A stretch of 64,000 nt of DNA from SZUA-36 sp963727635 (GCA_963727635.1 CAVSHP010000002.1:1-64000); one strand, 5' to 3'. Counted from the stretch's first letter, positions 27,226 through 37,268 are shown. Made by a program: numbers and translations. Notes: generated by a model not told the origin, from the sequence alone.

Positions 27226-27435
27226 ATGTCAGATAAGGTTACCGGAACCGTTAAATGGTTCAACGACGAAAAGGGTTTTGGATTTATTTCCCGTGAAGGC
27301 GAACGCGATGTTTTCGTCCACTTCCGTCAGATCATCGGCGACGGCCGTAAGACCCTGAAGGAAGGACAGCAGGTTGAATTCACCGTTGGTGAAGGCCTCA
27401 AAGGACCCCAGGCAGAGAACGTAACCCCTCTGTAA
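27226..27435 (+). CDS. Cold-shock protein of the CspA family
   Basis: The 69-residue single cold-shock domain reads GTVKWFNDEKGFGFISREGERDVFVHF, with RNP1 (KGFGFI) and RNP2 (DVFVHF) both present. Such proteins bind single-stranded RNA and DNA and melt RNA structure. The ATG at 27226 is preceded by a second possible ATG at 27220. About 200 bases of non-coding sequence lie upstream after the M28 gene, consistent with a long cold-shock leader, although no cold box was recognised. A strong terminator follows. Confidence 0.95.
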   Translation: MSDKVTGTVKWFNDEKGFGFISREGERDVFVHFRQIIGDGRKTLKEGQQVEFTVGEGLKGPQAENVTPL

Positions 27436-27449
27436 GGTTTCCAAGTTCC

Positions 27450-27490
27450 AAAAAAGACCCGGTCAGGTATCTCCTGACCGGGTTTTTTTT
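27450..27490 (+). terminator. Rho-independent terminator of the cold-shock gene
   Basis: The stem ACCCGGTCAGG pairs with CCTGACCGGGT around a 5-nt loop, followed by eight T. It starts about 15 bases after the stop codon. Confidence 0.93.
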
Positions 27491-27572
27491 GCCCCGGTTT
27501 TGCATATGACACCGGGCTTTTACACGTATTCCAATAAGCATCCGCCAAGTGATTGATCTGCTTCAGACATAC

Positions 27573-27602
27573 AAAAGCCCCGGCTTTTTGACCGGGGCTT
27601 TT
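27573..27602. terminator. Bidirectional terminator between the csp and M3 peptidase genes
   Basis: AAAAGCCCCGG pairs with CCGGGGCTTTT around a short loop, with A and T runs on either side, so it can work on both strands. It sits 50 bases past the end of the minus-strand M3 peptidase gene. Confidence 0.85.
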
Positions 27603-27651
27603 GCTTCTGACCTGGAGCGCCAGCGGTGCCGGCGCTGACAGTTTTAATCGG

Positions 27652-29839
27652 TCAGTTCAGACCGCGACGTTCCAGCAGGGGCTGAATATCCGGATCAGCA
27701 CCAGTGAAGTTATGAACAGCGTCATGGCGTCTTCGGCGCCGCCGCGTGACAACAGCGTCTGGCGGAAACGGTCGCCGTTCTCGCGTGTCATGCCACCGTT
27801 GTCCTTGAACCATTCAACCGTATCCGCATCCAGTACTTCGCTCCAGATATAGGCGTAGTAACCGGCTGAATAACCACCAATGATATGCGAGAAGTAGGTG
27901 CTGCGGTAACGTGGCGGCACCGTATCGAGTGCCACGCCTGCGTCCTGCAGGGCTTTGGCTTCAAAATCCAGCAGACCGTCAGCCGTCGGGAACCTCTTCA
28001 GGTGTCAATTGGTGCCAGCTCTGATCCAGCAGGGAGGCTGCGAGATATTCCGTGGTGACGTAACCCTGGTTGAATTTCTGGGTGTCCAGCACCTTGTCCA
28101 GCAATTCCTGTGGCATGGCTTCACCGGTCTGGTAATGTACGGCGTAGTTTTGCAGGACTTCCGGCCAGATCGACCACATTTCGTTGACCTGTGAAGGAAA
28201 CTCAACAAAGTCGCGCGGTACCGAGGTGCCGGAGAATTCCGGATATTTCACATTTGAAAACATGCCGTGCAGGGCATGGCCAAATTCATGAAACATCGTC
28301 GTGACTTCATCGAAGGTCATCAACACGGGCTCATCAGCCGAAGCCGGCTTGGTGATGTTCAGGTGATTGGCCACAATCGGTTTGTAACCCATCAGGTCGG
28401 ATTGATCCACATAGGAATTCATCCAGGCGCCACCGCTCTTGGAAGGACGGGCAAAGGGATCCAGCATGAACATCGCCAGGGTGTGAACCATCAGCGTCAA
28501 AAACTTCGAAGACCCGAACATCTTCCTGGTAAACCGGCAGGTCATGGCGTTCTTTGAAGGTGATGCCATATACCTGTCCGGCGGCATAGAACACGCCTTT
28601 TTGCAATACGTTGTTCATTTCAAAGTATGGCCGCAGTTGTGATTCGTCAAAATCGTAACGTTGCTTGCGTACTTTTTCGGCGTAGAAATCCCAGTCCCAG
28701 GAGGCCAGTTCGAAGTCACCGCCTTCGGCATCGATGATGTGCCTGCATATCCGCGGCCTCACGTTTTGCATTGGCAACGGCTGGTGGCGCCAGGCTGTGC
28801 AAGCATGTCGTTGACGGCCTCGGTGGTGCGTGCGGTCTGGTTTTCGAGACTGTAGGCCGCGTGGTTCGGGAAACCCAGCAACTGGGCCCGTTCTGCACGT
28901 AATTTTGACAATCCGTGTCAGTGTTTCACGGTTGTCAAATTCTCCGCCGTGGCTGCCACGGGCCAGCGAAGCCTCCATGATGCGCTGACGCAAGGCGCGG
29001 TTTTCCAGGTAAGCCAGTGGCGGTTGCTGGCTGGTGTTGACCAGCGCGATCAGATACTTGCCTTCCATGCCCTTTTCTTTTGCTGCTTTTGCTGCTGCTT
29101 CAATATTGGCATCAGACATTCCGGCCAACTCTTCACGGCTGTCTACGAGCACGGCCGAAGCATTGACTTCGTTCAATACATTCTGGCTGAACTTGGTCTG
29201 CAGGCTGGCCAGTTCGGCATTCATGGCTTTGAGCTTTTCCTTGTCCGCATCGGAAAGCTGTGCACCTGCACGGACAAAATCCTTGTAATTTTCTTCGATC
29301 AGGCGGTAGGACTCCGGATCCAGTTCAAGCGTATCACGTTGATCATAAAGGGCCTGGATACGTGCAAACAATTTGCTGTTGAGGCGGATCTGGTCACTGT
29401 GTGCGGCTGACAATTTCGGCGCCATCTCGCTGCGAATTTCTTCCAGTTCATCATTGGTGTTGGCGCCTGTCATGCTGAAAAACACCGTGGAAACCCGGTT
29501 GAGGATTTGGCCCGAACGTTCCATCGGGATCAGGGTGTTGTCCAGCGTGGGTGCTTCCGCCTGGTTGGCAATGGCGTCGATTTCCGCCAGTTGTTCCTCC
29601 ATTCCAAGCTCGAATGCCGGCACATAATCCGAATTTTCGATTTTGTCGAATTGCGGGTAATGCATATACAACGGGCTTTCGTCGAGAAATGGGTTGGCTT
29701 CAGTTGTGTTGGTTGTCATTGCGGTTTCGGTTGGGGTTGCGGGGGCTTTTTCCGTGACCGCGTTGTTGTCGGTTTTGGAGCAGCCAGCTATGGTCAATAC
29801 CAGCGCGGTACTTAGCGCCAGCGACAATGTCGTTTTCAT
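27652..29839 (-). CDS. M3 family metallopeptidase lipoprotein (Dcp/OpdA-like), several frameshifts
   Basis: The N-terminus is a lipoprotein signal (STALVLTIAGC), followed by the long helical region of peptidyl-dipeptidases. The zinc motif FHEFGHALHG is at about 28275, followed by FVEFPSQVNEMW and later YRSTYFSHIIGGYSAGYYAY, all typical of M3. The full span of about 727 codons matches Dcp-like enzymes. The frame breaks at least five times (near 28908, 28750-28800, 28505, 27985 and 27710). The corrected end reads DIQPLLERRGLN before TGA at 27652. The enzyme likely releases dipeptides from oligopeptides in the periplasm. Errors rather than decay are favoured because motifs are preserved. Confidence 0.85.
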
Positions 29840-30142
29840 ATCAGAATTTCCTTTTTTCTATGCCAAAGGGCAACAGGTGATTTTACCTTAAAAGGAGCCT
29901 TAATACCTCATCAGAAGGTGGTAATCGTTAGTCGGAACGGCATTTGAGCCGGTGCGATTTTGCTCTCGGTGATCGGCCCGGCTTCAATCTTCGTTTAGAT
30001 TGACCTATACTCACCGCAAGTGGTTAATTTTGTAATCAGGGAAATCATACAAATTTAGCCAATATGCGGTGTAAAAGGATATGAGGGACCATGTCTGATT
30101 ACATACAGTCAATTGCAAAAAATTAGTCGAGGGTGAAGGATC

Positions 30143-30622
30143 ATGCTCAACTGTAATTATTCATTTCTGTCAAACAGACGCCGTTCCGGCGGATTTACAC
30201 TCATTGAACTGATGATCGTCGTTTCGATCATCGCCATCCTCTTGACGCTGGCGATACCGGCCTACCAGGAGTACAACATACGCGCCAAGGTAACCGAATG
30301 CATGGTCGGGGCGGCGCCCGCCAAGCTGGCCGTTTCAGAATACATGTCGACGGTGGGGCAGTGGCCGCCGGACATGGACAAGGCCGCTTTGAGCAGCGGC
30401 AATATCTCAAAATATTGCAGCGGTTTTGACGGTTATGACCCCGCGGTGGGCTCATTCCAGATCAATGTCAATGAAATGGCGATCTACCCGACGCTCGGAC
30501 AGATACAGCCACAGCTGAGCCCGCAAGTGACCAGTGTCACGACCATCGCCTGGCGCTGCAGTCGTGGCGCGACGGCGCCGTCATTGCTGAAGTATTTACC
30601 TTCGACCTGCAGAGGCACATAA
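30143..30622 (+). CDS. Type IV pilin-like protein (PilA family)
   Basis: The 159-residue protein has the type IV prepilin signature: a basic leader ending RRRSGG, cleavage before FTLIELMIVVSIIAILLTLAIPAYQEY, with Glu5 present. The globular part includes two Cys pairs (KVTECMVG...KYCSG and WRCSRG...STCRGT) that may form the C-terminal disulfide loops. The leader is preceded by GAAGGA. The pilus motor genes are not nearby, so this is an isolated pilin gene. A pilin accessory gene of the TfpX/TfpZ type occurs 19 kb away. The 303-base gap upstream (29840-30142) shows no other gene. Confidence 0.9.
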   Translation: MLNCNYSFLSNRRRSGGFTLIELMIVVSIIAILLTLAIPAYQEYNIRAKVTECMVGAAPAKLAVSEYMSTVGQWPPDMDKAALSSGNISKYCSGFDGYDPAVGSFQINVNEMAIYPTLGQIQPQLSPQVTSVTTIAWRCSRGATAPSLLKYLPSTCRGT

Positions 30623-30799
30623 TGCGCCTTCGCATCCAGGGTCCGGGTCACCAACGAATTCCTGCTTTGAGGTAAACGGTTAAATTACGTCGCCATCCGC
30701 GAAACCTCTGACACGTCCCCGACCGTCTGAAATTTAACAGGCGGCCGGGTCACTTGTTGAAAACGGTTTTGCGGATTTGTTTTCCGCGGCGTCGTTCGG

Positions 30800-31282
30800 T
30801 TAATCCCTGAAATTCTTGTATTGCAACGGCGTGTCAATTGCTGCGTCTTTCAACAGGGCAATGACTTCCTGCAGGTCGTCCCGTTTCTTGCCGGTAACCC
30901 TTAGTTGCTCGCCCTGTATGGCTGCCTGGACCTTGGCCTTGCTCTGTTTGATCAGCTTGATCATTTCTTTCGCCAGCGGCGTCTCAATCCCCTCTTTGGC
31001 CGTTATGACCTGGGTTGCGCTCCTGGCATGGATGACGGGTTCACCCTTTTCAAGACAGGCGATATCGATACCGCGCTTGACCAGCTTGTTACACAGAATG
31101 TCGTACATTTGTTGAAGCTGGAATTCTGATTCGGTGTTCATGGTGATGACCAGGCCGGCCAGCTCAAAATTTGAATCGGTACCCTTGAAATCGAACCGGG
31201 TGCTGACTTCGCGATTCGCCTGGTCAACACCGTTGTGCAATTCGTGGTGGTCGATTTCGGAAACTACATCGAATGAAGGCAT
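30800..31282 (-). CDS. yajQ: YajQ family nucleotide-binding (cyclic di-GMP effector) protein
   Basis: The 160-residue product begins MPSFDVVSEIDHHELHNGVDQANREVSTRFDFKG in its first 34 positions, almost diagnostic of YajQ. It ends with the typical DLQEVIALLKxxxxDxPLQYxNFRD tail. In Xanthomonas and others YajQ-type proteins bind cyclic di-GMP and affect transcription and virulence; earlier work describes nucleic-acid binding. The gene is 15 bases after a SCO-family gene, so cotranscription is likely. The start is preceded by GAGGAGCTCC. Confidence 0.95.
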   Translation of the reverse strand: MPSFDVVSEIDHHELHNGVDQANREVSTRFDFKGTDSNFELAGLVITMNTESEFQLQQMYDILCNKLVKRGIDIACLEKGEPVIHARSATQVITAKEGIETPLAKEMIKLIKQSKAKVQAAIQGEQLRVTGKKRDDLQEVIALLKDAAIDTPLQYKNFRD

Positions 31283-31297
31283 CGGAGCTCCTCGCGT

Positions 31298-31879
31298 CTA
31301 TAAATCAATTAACTGCTTGAGGTCTGCGACGACGGCATCGCCGTCATCCAGGTCTGAAATCAATAAACGGATATGGCCATCTGCATCAAATGCAAATATC
31401 ACGGTGCTGTGCATGACATTGTAGGCGCCTTTGCTGTCAGCTGATTCCATGGCGGCGTAAACACCGTAGGATTCACTCAGCCGGTTCAGATCTGCCTCCG
31501 GGCCGGTCAGTCCAAGCAGCCATGGACCAAAAGCGGCCGTGTAGCGTTTCATGACTTCGGGCGTGTCGCGATCCGGATCCACCGTAACAAACACGACCTG
31601 GATGTCCTTTGCATCCTCTCCCAGTTTCTTCATCAGCACCGACAGGCGGGCCAGCGTCGTCGGACACACGTTCGGGCAGTTCGTAAAGCCAAAGAACAGC
31701 AGCACCGGCTTGCCACGCAGTGACCGGGCTTCGACAGGCTCGCCATCCGGTCCGGTCAGTGAGAATTCCAGGTCCGGTAACGCACCGGCCACATCACCGG
31801 CGTTCCAGTGAACCGGTTGCTTACAGGATTGCAGAGCTATTAGCAGAAACAGGGTAAAGGCAATTTTCAACGCAGACAT
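31298..31879 (-). CDS. SCO1/SenC/PrrC family lipoprotein
   Basis: The 193-residue product has a lipoprotein signal (LFLLIALQSC). It has a thioredoxin-like fold with the copper/redox motif TNCPNVCP (CxxxC), and the distal His in NVMHSTVIFAFDADG. SCO proteins deliver copper to, or reduce, the CuA site of cytochrome c oxidase. Oxidase genes are absent from the window. The gene precedes yajQ, with 15 bases between stop and start. Confidence 0.93.
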   Translation of the reverse strand: MSALKIAFTLFLLIALQSCKQPVHWNAGDVAGALPDLEFSLTGPDGEPVEARSLRGKPVLLFFGFTNCPNVCPTTLARLSVLMKKLGEDAKDIQVVFVTVDPDRDTPEVMKRYTAAFGPWLLGLTGPEADLNRLSESYGVYAAMESADSKGAYNVMHSTVIFAFDADGHIRLLISDLDDGDAVVADLKQLIDL

Positions 31880-31971
31880 GATTGATTATTCACATGGAAG
31901 GGAATGGCAAGAATAAACCAGCCGACCACGAGAAGGAAGACCATACATACGCTAAATCACAAAGTCCTGAT

Positions 31972-33132
31972 TCAAGGGGCCAGGACCATTTGCCAGAAGT
32001 GTGTGGTCAATTCATTGATCCCGCTGCTTTCAGCGTTGATCAACACGACGATGCCGATATCGTGCTGCAGGGAAAAGGCGACATCGGCGCGGAAACCGGA
32101 AACCCAGCCGCCGTGATAGACCAGTTGTTCATCGCCCAGTTGATAAATACGCCAACCCAGGCCGTAATGCGCATCGCTGATGATGTCCCGCCACTCTTTT
32201 CGATGGGTTTCCCGTTGCGTTTTTACCCGTGGCTGGAACAGCTCGTGCAGCATTGCGGGTGAAATGATTTCCGGTTTGCCGCCGAGTTGGGCCTGCAGCC
32301 ACTTGCCCATGTCCAGGATGCTGGCGTTGATACCGGCCGCTGGTGCTGCGTGGTAATAATTAGGCTGGACGGCGACCGTCTTCCACTGGTCTTTGCGCCT
32401 GGCGTGCGGTTCAGCGTGGTTGGGATTGTTAACGAATGCGTCAAAACCGACTGAAGCCGTGGTCATGTCGAGTGGTTTGAATATGTATTCCCCGACAAGT
32501 GTTGCATAGTCCTTGTGCGTGGCTTGCGCGACGACCGGCTCAACCAGGCTGAAGACACTGTTCTGATAGCTGTAACATTTACCCGGCTCGCACAGATAGG
32601 GCAGGTCGGACATTTTTGACCAGATATATTCCATGCTTTTGCCGTCCTCCAGCAAATTGTCGTAGGCATGGGGAATCAGGCCGGTGCTTTGCCCGAGCAA
32701 ATCCCGGATACGGATTTGCGTGACATCGCCGTCGATCCTGAAATCGGGAACATGGCGGCTGACCGGGTCATCCCAGTCCAGCACGTCGTCCTCCACCAAC
32801 AGGCCGACCAACTCGGCGGCAAAGGTTTTGGAAACCGACGCCAGGCGAAATGTGGTTTGCTGGTCAATCGGACGTTTGCCCGCCGCGGTCGTGAAACCCA
32901 CGGTGGAGATGTAAATAATCCGCTCACGGCTGACGATCGCAAAGGCGGCGCCCGGGTAATGATGCTCCGCCACCAGTTGCCGAAAAAAATGTTCGTAGTC
33001 TGTTGCCATCTCGAGCAATGGATCTGCGGCGGAGGCTGGTATACAGGCAAACTGTAAAATAGTAGTCAGGCTGAAACAGAGCAAAAATTTTAGCCCGTAA
33101 CGGGGCCGTATTGTTCGCCACATCATCAACAT
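31972..33132 (-). CDS. Exported serine hydrolase, beta-lactamase class C-like family
   Basis: The 386-residue protein has an N-terminal signal sequence ending near ASAADP. The three class C/DD-peptidase elements are present: SVSK (SxxK nucleophile, RLASVSKTF), the YxN motif in CYSYQN, and HGG in LVYHGGWVSG in place of KTG. HxG at the third position is typical of esterase- and D-aminopeptidase-like members rather than true AmpC. It probably acts on peptidoglycan fragments or esters in the periplasm. No ampR-like regulator is adjacent, so antibiotic resistance is not implied. Confidence 0.85.
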   Translation of the reverse strand: MLMMWRTIRPRYGLKFLLCFSLTTILQFACIPASAADPLLEMATDYEHFFRQLVAEHHYPGAAFAIVSRERIIYISTVGFTTAAGKRPIDQQTTFRLASVSKTFAAELVGLLVEDDVLDWDDPVSRHVPDFRIDGDVTQIRIRDLLGQSTGLIPHAYDNLLEDGKSMEYIWSKMSDLPYLCEPGKCYSYQNSVFSLVEPVVAQATHKDYATLVGEYIFKPLDMTTASVGFDAFVNNPNHAEPHARRKDQWKTVAVQPNYYHAAPAAGINASILDMGKWLQAQLGGKPEIISPAMLHELFQPRVKTQRETHRKEWRDIISDAHYGLGWRIYQLGDEQLVYHGGWVSGFRADVAFSLQHDIGIVVLINAESSGINELTTHFWQMVLAP

Positions 33133-33333
33133 TTGTAAGTCATGGGTTTATTCTCATTATTGACCTTGCGTAGCCGGTCTTGGCCGGAAATTCAGGAACC
33201 AGGACGGGATTGTACCCATCCGCGTATAAAAATATTATGAAAAAAGATGGTTCATCACCGTGATTTTGGTATTCGGCCGATAATCTCTGCTAGACTATTC
33301 GCCCCCAGTTCAAGAAGTTATTGGAAATTTCAC

Positions 33334-33885
33334 ATGTTTGAAAAACACAGAAATACAAAACAGGAACCCGAGGACATACCGTCTTCAGCAGAAAAGTTTT
33401 CGGCACCGGCAAGCACACCCGTCAGCAGTGGAAGGTCTGCTTTGATCGGTCCCGGCATACATATCACCGGTGATATCAGCGGTGACGAAAACCTGGTCAT
33501 CGAAGGCAAGGTGGATGGCAAAATCCGTCTCGACCTTTACCAGGTTGAAATCGGTCAGAGCGGATGTGTCAATGCCGACATTACGGCCAAGGTGATAAAA
33601 ATCGCCGGTGAGGTCCGTGGTGACATCACCGGTACGGAAAAGGTCGTCATCTCCCGTTCGGGCAATGTCCACGGCAATATCGTTGCACCGCGCATGACAC
33701 TCGAGGACGGTGCGATATTCAAGGGCAGCATCGACATGGATCCCAGCGAAAGCGCCAAGGCCAAGCTTACAAGTCCGGCAAAGAAGGCAGTCGAGAAACC
33801 GCTTGAAAAGGTTACCGAACCACCCAAAGCCGTCACTTCCGGCGGTCTGAACGAAAACAAGAGTTATTCATTGAATGGTAGCTAG
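33334..33885 (+). CDS. Bactofilin family cytoskeletal protein
   Basis: The 183-residue product has a disordered N-terminus (about 45 residues), then the bactofilin beta-helix: GIHITGDISGDENLVIEGKVDGKI and further turns such as GEVRGDITG and SGNVHGNIVAP. A basic, proline-rich C-terminal tail follows. Bactofilins polymerise without nucleotides and organise cell shape or membrane-associated complexes. The ATG at 33334 is chosen because upstream in-frame residues do not look bactofilin-like, though its ribosome-binding site is weak. Confidence 0.9.
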   Translation: MFEKHRNTKQEPEDIPSSAEKFSAPASTPVSSGRSALIGPGIHITGDISGDENLVIEGKVDGKIRLDLYQVEIGQSGCVNADITAKVIKIAGEVRGDITGTEKVVISRSGNVHGNIVAPRMTLEDGAIFKGSIDMDPSESAKAKLTSPAKKAVEKPLEKVTEPPKAVTSGGLNENKSYSLNGS

Positions 33886-33942
33886 GCGTTTATCGGGTTC
33901 AACCGGTATGCAGCGCGAATCGTCTGAAAGAAGATTGGTGAG

Positions 33943-34578
33943 TTGAACAGTACGGCTTCAGGAACGGCAGGCGTAGGTACTACGCCTGCCCCTCCCTTTG
34001 CGTCACGATCACAACAATCCCTGTTGTTTCCGACCCTGATGAAAAAGATCAGGCCAGACACACGTGTGTCTGTGCTTGAAATCGGACCTGCGCTACCAGA
34101 GACAATCGAATTTTTTTCCCAATTCAAATGCCGTTTGCATTTTGCAGCGATGTATTCGGATCCCATTCTGCAAATGCAACTGGATGATCACAGCGAAGCC
34201 GAACTCGCTGAGTACATCACCCGTTCGCTGGATTTTCCAAAGGGCACACGCTTTGACATTTGTCTGTTCTGGGATTTTCTGAATTACCTGGATGACAGGG
34301 CCCTGCGGGCATTCAATACCGCAATCCGGCCTTTTCTGCACAAATCCACACGCGCACACGCTTTCACCGTACGCACATTGAATACGTCATTTTCCAATCA
34401 GCAATACGGTATAGAGCAGGCCCACATGTTCAGTATCCGTCCGCGCGCGGATAAGCAATTCCGGACCTTCCCGCACACGCAGGCTATCCTGGTGAATCTG
34501 CTGTCCAGTTTTGATATCGATCAGGGCATGCTGTTGCCGGATGGAAGACTCGAGGTGCTGATGTCAACCAGCCTGTAA
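33943..34578 (+). CDS. Methyltransferase-like hypothetical protein
   Basis: The 211-residue protein carries a Rossmann-type signature of SAM methyltransferases in RVSVLEIGPALPETIEFF, followed by DICLFWDFLNYLDDRALRAF. The latter resembles the region after the SAM-binding acidic residue. No catalytic motif is certain. The first coding part contains a perfect 11-bp inverted repeat (33966-33976 with 33980-33990, GGCAGGCGTAG). That could be a terminator of the bactofilin gene, and a start at ATG 34039 would place the hairpin outside the CDS. The start is therefore uncertain. Function is unknown. Confidence 0.6.
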   Translation: MNSTASGTAGVGTTPAPPFASRSQQSLLFPTLMKKIRPDTRVSVLEIGPALPETIEFFSQFKCRLHFAAMYSDPILQMQLDDHSEAELAEYITRSLDFPKGTRFDICLFWDFLNYLDDRALRAFNTAIRPFLHKSTRAHAFTVRTLNTSFSNQQYGIEQAHMFSIRPRADKQFRTFPHTQAILVNLLSSFDIDQGMLLPDGRLEVLMSTSL

Positions 34579-34607
34579 TCCAGGTTTGGTGATATTGAAA
34601 GGAGGCA

Positions 34608-34629
34608 CCGGATGATTGCAGTCATCCGG
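34608..34629. terminator. Hairpin between convergent genes
   Basis: An 8-bp perfect stem, CCGGATGA (34608-34615) with TCATCCGG (34622-34629), lies in the 86-base gap between the methyltransferase-like gene and the convergent zinc-ribbon gene. There is no U tract, so its role as a terminator is only likely. Confidence 0.4.
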
Positions 34630-34664
34630 CGCGGTCACTCATTTAATCCTGATTTGGCTGGTTT

Positions 34665-35036
34665 TTAACGTGCGCGTTTGAATTTATCCCAGAACGTTTT
34701 ACGCACCAGGTCGGTAAATTCACCGGAATCAAGATAGGTGCCATGTCCATTGGGGCAGGATTCGTAGGTGATGTGCGGTTGCTCCGGGTCAAATTCCTGC
34801 AGCATCGTGGCGTTGCATTCGGGGCAATGGTAATCCTTTATGGCATTGGCCTTTTTACCGACAGATTTGTCGCCGCTATCGATAATGTAATCAGCCATCC
34901 AGATATCGTCTCGGAGATTGCGTAATTCATCTGGCTGGAACCAAAGACCGCCACACTTGGTGCAACGATCTACTTCGATCTGGTTGTATGAAACCAGCTC
35001 CATTTCACCTGAGCATTTTGGGCACTGCATAAACAT
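34665..35036 (-). CDS. zf-TFIIB-type double zinc-ribbon protein
   Basis: The 123-residue product has two CxxC pairs in the first 30 residues (CPKCSGEM..., CTKCGGLWF). This matches the zf-TFIIB Pfam family with its GGLWFxxxEL signature. A second ribbon follows: CPECNATML and CPNGHGTYLDSGEFTDLVR. The GxWLDxGEL-like segments are diagnostic. Such small cytosolic proteins are common but uncharacterised. Starts at 35036 or the Met at 35030 are both possible. Confidence 0.82.
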   Translation of the reverse strand: MFMQCPKCSGEMELVSYNQIEVDRCTKCGGLWFQPDELRNLRDDIWMADYIIDSGDKSVGKKANAIKDYHCPECNATMLQEFDPEQPHITYESCPNGHGTYLDSGEFTDLVRKTFWDKFKRAR

Positions 35037-35231
35037 TCTACCTCTTGTTGTATATTGACCGGTGGCATCGACTAATGCCCTCTGCGTGTATCTCTATTGT
35101 AGGTGCAAAAGTCAAAGACGGTCAAACCAAAGCTGGGACCCGAATCGATTATTCAATACGCGGCTAAATATTTAAGCGGAATGCCTGTTTTGTGTCCGGC
35201 AGGGACTGGTCACAGACCAATGCGACGATGC

Positions 35232-35906
35232 TTAGATTTCAAATGCCAGGATCAGTTTGCTGTCAGTGTTTGCCTTGAATTTGAAGTCCCTGGTTTCGAC
35301 CAGGTCGCCTTCCGTCAATGTTTCCCCCGCGCAAACGCCTTCACCCGAGGTGATATAGACGATGCTCCTGCCGGACTGGACGATAGTGTCACCGGCATTG
35401 AGGTGGGCGATGTCGATGGCAGTTCGTGCAGTAACTGTGTTGTCCTGGCCAGGGGGGCCACCGTAAACCCTCGTGCGCGTGCCGGGTTCGGCGTGAAACA
35501 TCTGGTAATCCGCGGACTCACCCCGGATTTCGGGAATCACCCAGAGTTGTATCATGCGGTTTTTTGCATCGTCGGGGTTGATTTCATTATGACTGAAACC
35601 TTCACTGCCGGATCGCTGCACCTGTATGTCATCGACTTGCAGGTCCTGACCGTCTTCCAGTGAACCTGCGTGCTTCAAACGGCCCTCCACCATGACCGAG
35701 ATGACGTCGATTTCGCGGTGGGTGTGCATCCTGGTTTCACCAAAAGGTAAAAAACTTGCGTCTGCCAGGTAACAGAACCTGCCAATTCCGCTCAAAGTTC
35801 CCGATTCCCGGTTTCTACGGAATATACGGGGATTCATCACCATACGGGTTTCGCGCAAGCCGGCAAAGCCACCACGGCGCAGATTGTTCCGTTTTATAAT
35901 CTTCAA
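35232..35906 (-). CDS. Pirin family protein
   Basis: Pirins are bicupin proteins, some with quercetinase activity or regulatory roles. The product of about 224 residues shows the N-terminal cupin metal motif in FGETRMHTHREIDVISVMVEGRLKHAG, with the His-x-His and Glu expected. The C-terminal cupin GRSIVYITSGEG and TEGDLVETRDF follows. TTG at 35906 with GGGAG six bases upstream is taken as the start; the 14 upstream in-frame residues seem untranslated. It is divergent from the Tat-exported epimerase-like gene. Confidence 0.85.
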   Translation of the reverse strand: MKIIKRNNLRRGGFAGLRETRMVMNPRIFRRNRESGTLSGIGRFCYLADASFLPFGETRMHTHREIDVISVMVEGRLKHAGSLEDGQDLQVDDIQVQRSGSEGFSHNEINPDDAKNRMIQLWVIPEIRGESADYQMFHAEPGTRTRVYGGPPGQDNTVTARTAIDIAHLNAGDTIVQSGRSIVYITSGEGVCAGETLTEGDLVETRDFKFKANTDSKLILAFEI

Positions 35907-35996
35907 TGTTGACTCCCGTTTCGAAATTCGAAGTCGGTATGCTGACAAGCAGGATGCCTTCGTTTAGATTAGGAGAGTATAAACCAGTCGGAAATT

Positions 35997-37115
35997 ATGA
36001 AAATGATCAGGATCAAGCGACGCAATTTGATAATGGGAATGGGTGTGGCGGGGATAAGCGCCGTTTTGTCACCGCGGATCACCTCTGCCAAGGCCGAAAA
36101 ACACCTCAGGATACTGATCCTCGGTGGCACCGGGTTCATCGGGCCGCATATCGTGCGCGCAGCCCTTGCCAGGGGTCATGAAGTGACCCTGTTCAATCGA
36201 GGTCACTCCAATACGGAACTGTTTCCCGACGTTGAAAAGCTGGTTGGCGACAGGGACGGTGGTCTCGATGCCTTGCGCTCGGGCCATTGGGATGTTGTGA
36301 TCGATAATTCAGGTTACGTGCCCCGCCTGGTGCAGGATTCGGCCGATTTGCTGAAAGACAGGGTTGGCCGCTACCTGTTTACCTCTTCGATCTCGGCCTA
36401 CGACCTGAGCGTGGACGAACGTCCCCTGGCGAAAGGTTCAAAACTGATCCCGTGGACCAATCCGGATTCGGAAGACGTGGGCGCCTACTACGGTGAGTTC
36501 AAGGCGCAGTGCGAACGGCTGGTTGAACAGACCTATGGAGACAGGGCATTGATTGTCCGGCCGACCTATATCGTTGGTCCCGGAGACAAAACGCAGCGCT
36601 TCACCTGGTGGGTCGACCGGGTCACACGTGGTGGTGAAGTGCTGGCCCCGGGTAACCCCGATACGACTTTTGAGATTATCGATGTCCGCGACCTGGCCGG
36701 GTTCTATATAAGACTGGCTGAAGACGGACAGTCCGGCATCTTCAATGTCAGCGGACCTGCCGGCAGGTTCAGCTTTGGCGGTATGTTAAACGGCATTCGT
36801 GCGACTAACAGCCAGCCGGTCAATTTCACCTGGGTCGATGCGGCATTCCTGAAGCAACAACAGGTTGACTGGAAAGAAATGCCGATGTGGTCGGAAGAGG
36901 ACGACGGATTTACAGGTATCTTTTCGGAGCAACAATCCAGTATTGATGCGGGGCTCACATACCGTCCTTTTGTCGAAACGGTGACTGCCACACTCGAGTG
37001 GTACCGAAGTCTGCCTGCGGATCAGCAAGCCTTTACCAGGGCGGGTATTGAAGCTGACAAGGAGATGCGGGTTCTTTCTGCCTGGCACGGTCATCAACGA
37101 GACGCGGAGGGGTAA
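35997..37115 (+). CDS. Tat-exported NAD-dependent epimerase/dehydratase family protein
   Basis: The 372-residue protein is an extended SDR: ILILGGTGFIGPHIVRAA gives the nucleotide motif, and YGEFK supplies the Tyr-x-x-x-Lys pair with SSISAYD nearby. It is preceded by a signal with KRRNLIMGMGVAG and SPRITSAKA, which looks like a Tat leader with a twin Arg. Export of a folded NAD-dependent enzyme is unusual and suggests cofactor loading in the cytoplasm. Next is a second Tat-leader oxidoreductase on the same strand. Substrate is not determinable. Confidence 0.82.
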   Translation: MKMIRIKRRNLIMGMGVAGISAVLSPRITSAKAEKHLRILILGGTGFIGPHIVRAALARGHEVTLFNRGHSNTELFPDVEKLVGDRDGGLDALRSGHWDVVIDNSGYVPRLVQDSADLLKDRVGRYLFTSSISAYDLSVDERPLAKGSKLIPWTNPDSEDVGAYYGEFKAQCERLVEQTYGDRALIVRPTYIVGPGDKTQRFTWWVDRVTRGGEVLAPGNPDTTFEIIDVRDLAGFYIRLAEDGQSGIFNVSGPAGRFSFGGMLNGIRATNSQPVNFTWVDAAFLKQQQVDWKEMPMWSEEDDGFTGIFSEQQSSIDAGLTYRPFVETVTATLEWYRSLPADQQAFTRAGIEADKEMRVLSAWHGHQRDAEG

Positions 37116-37268
37116 CGGAAAGTGCGGAATTATGCGACACTGGATCAATCGATTCAGTTTTGACCGGTCGGCGAATGGACAACTATTTTGCCTGATACAC
37201 TGATCGGCAAGTTCTTCCAAACTGGGATTAAAACAGTAAATTCTGGCAAAAGCGGAGGTTGATTCTTC

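Noticed and set aside
31972..33132. AmpC-type antibiotic resistance gene
   Set aside because: The third motif is HxG rather than KTG, and no regulator is adjacent; an esterase or peptidase role fits better.
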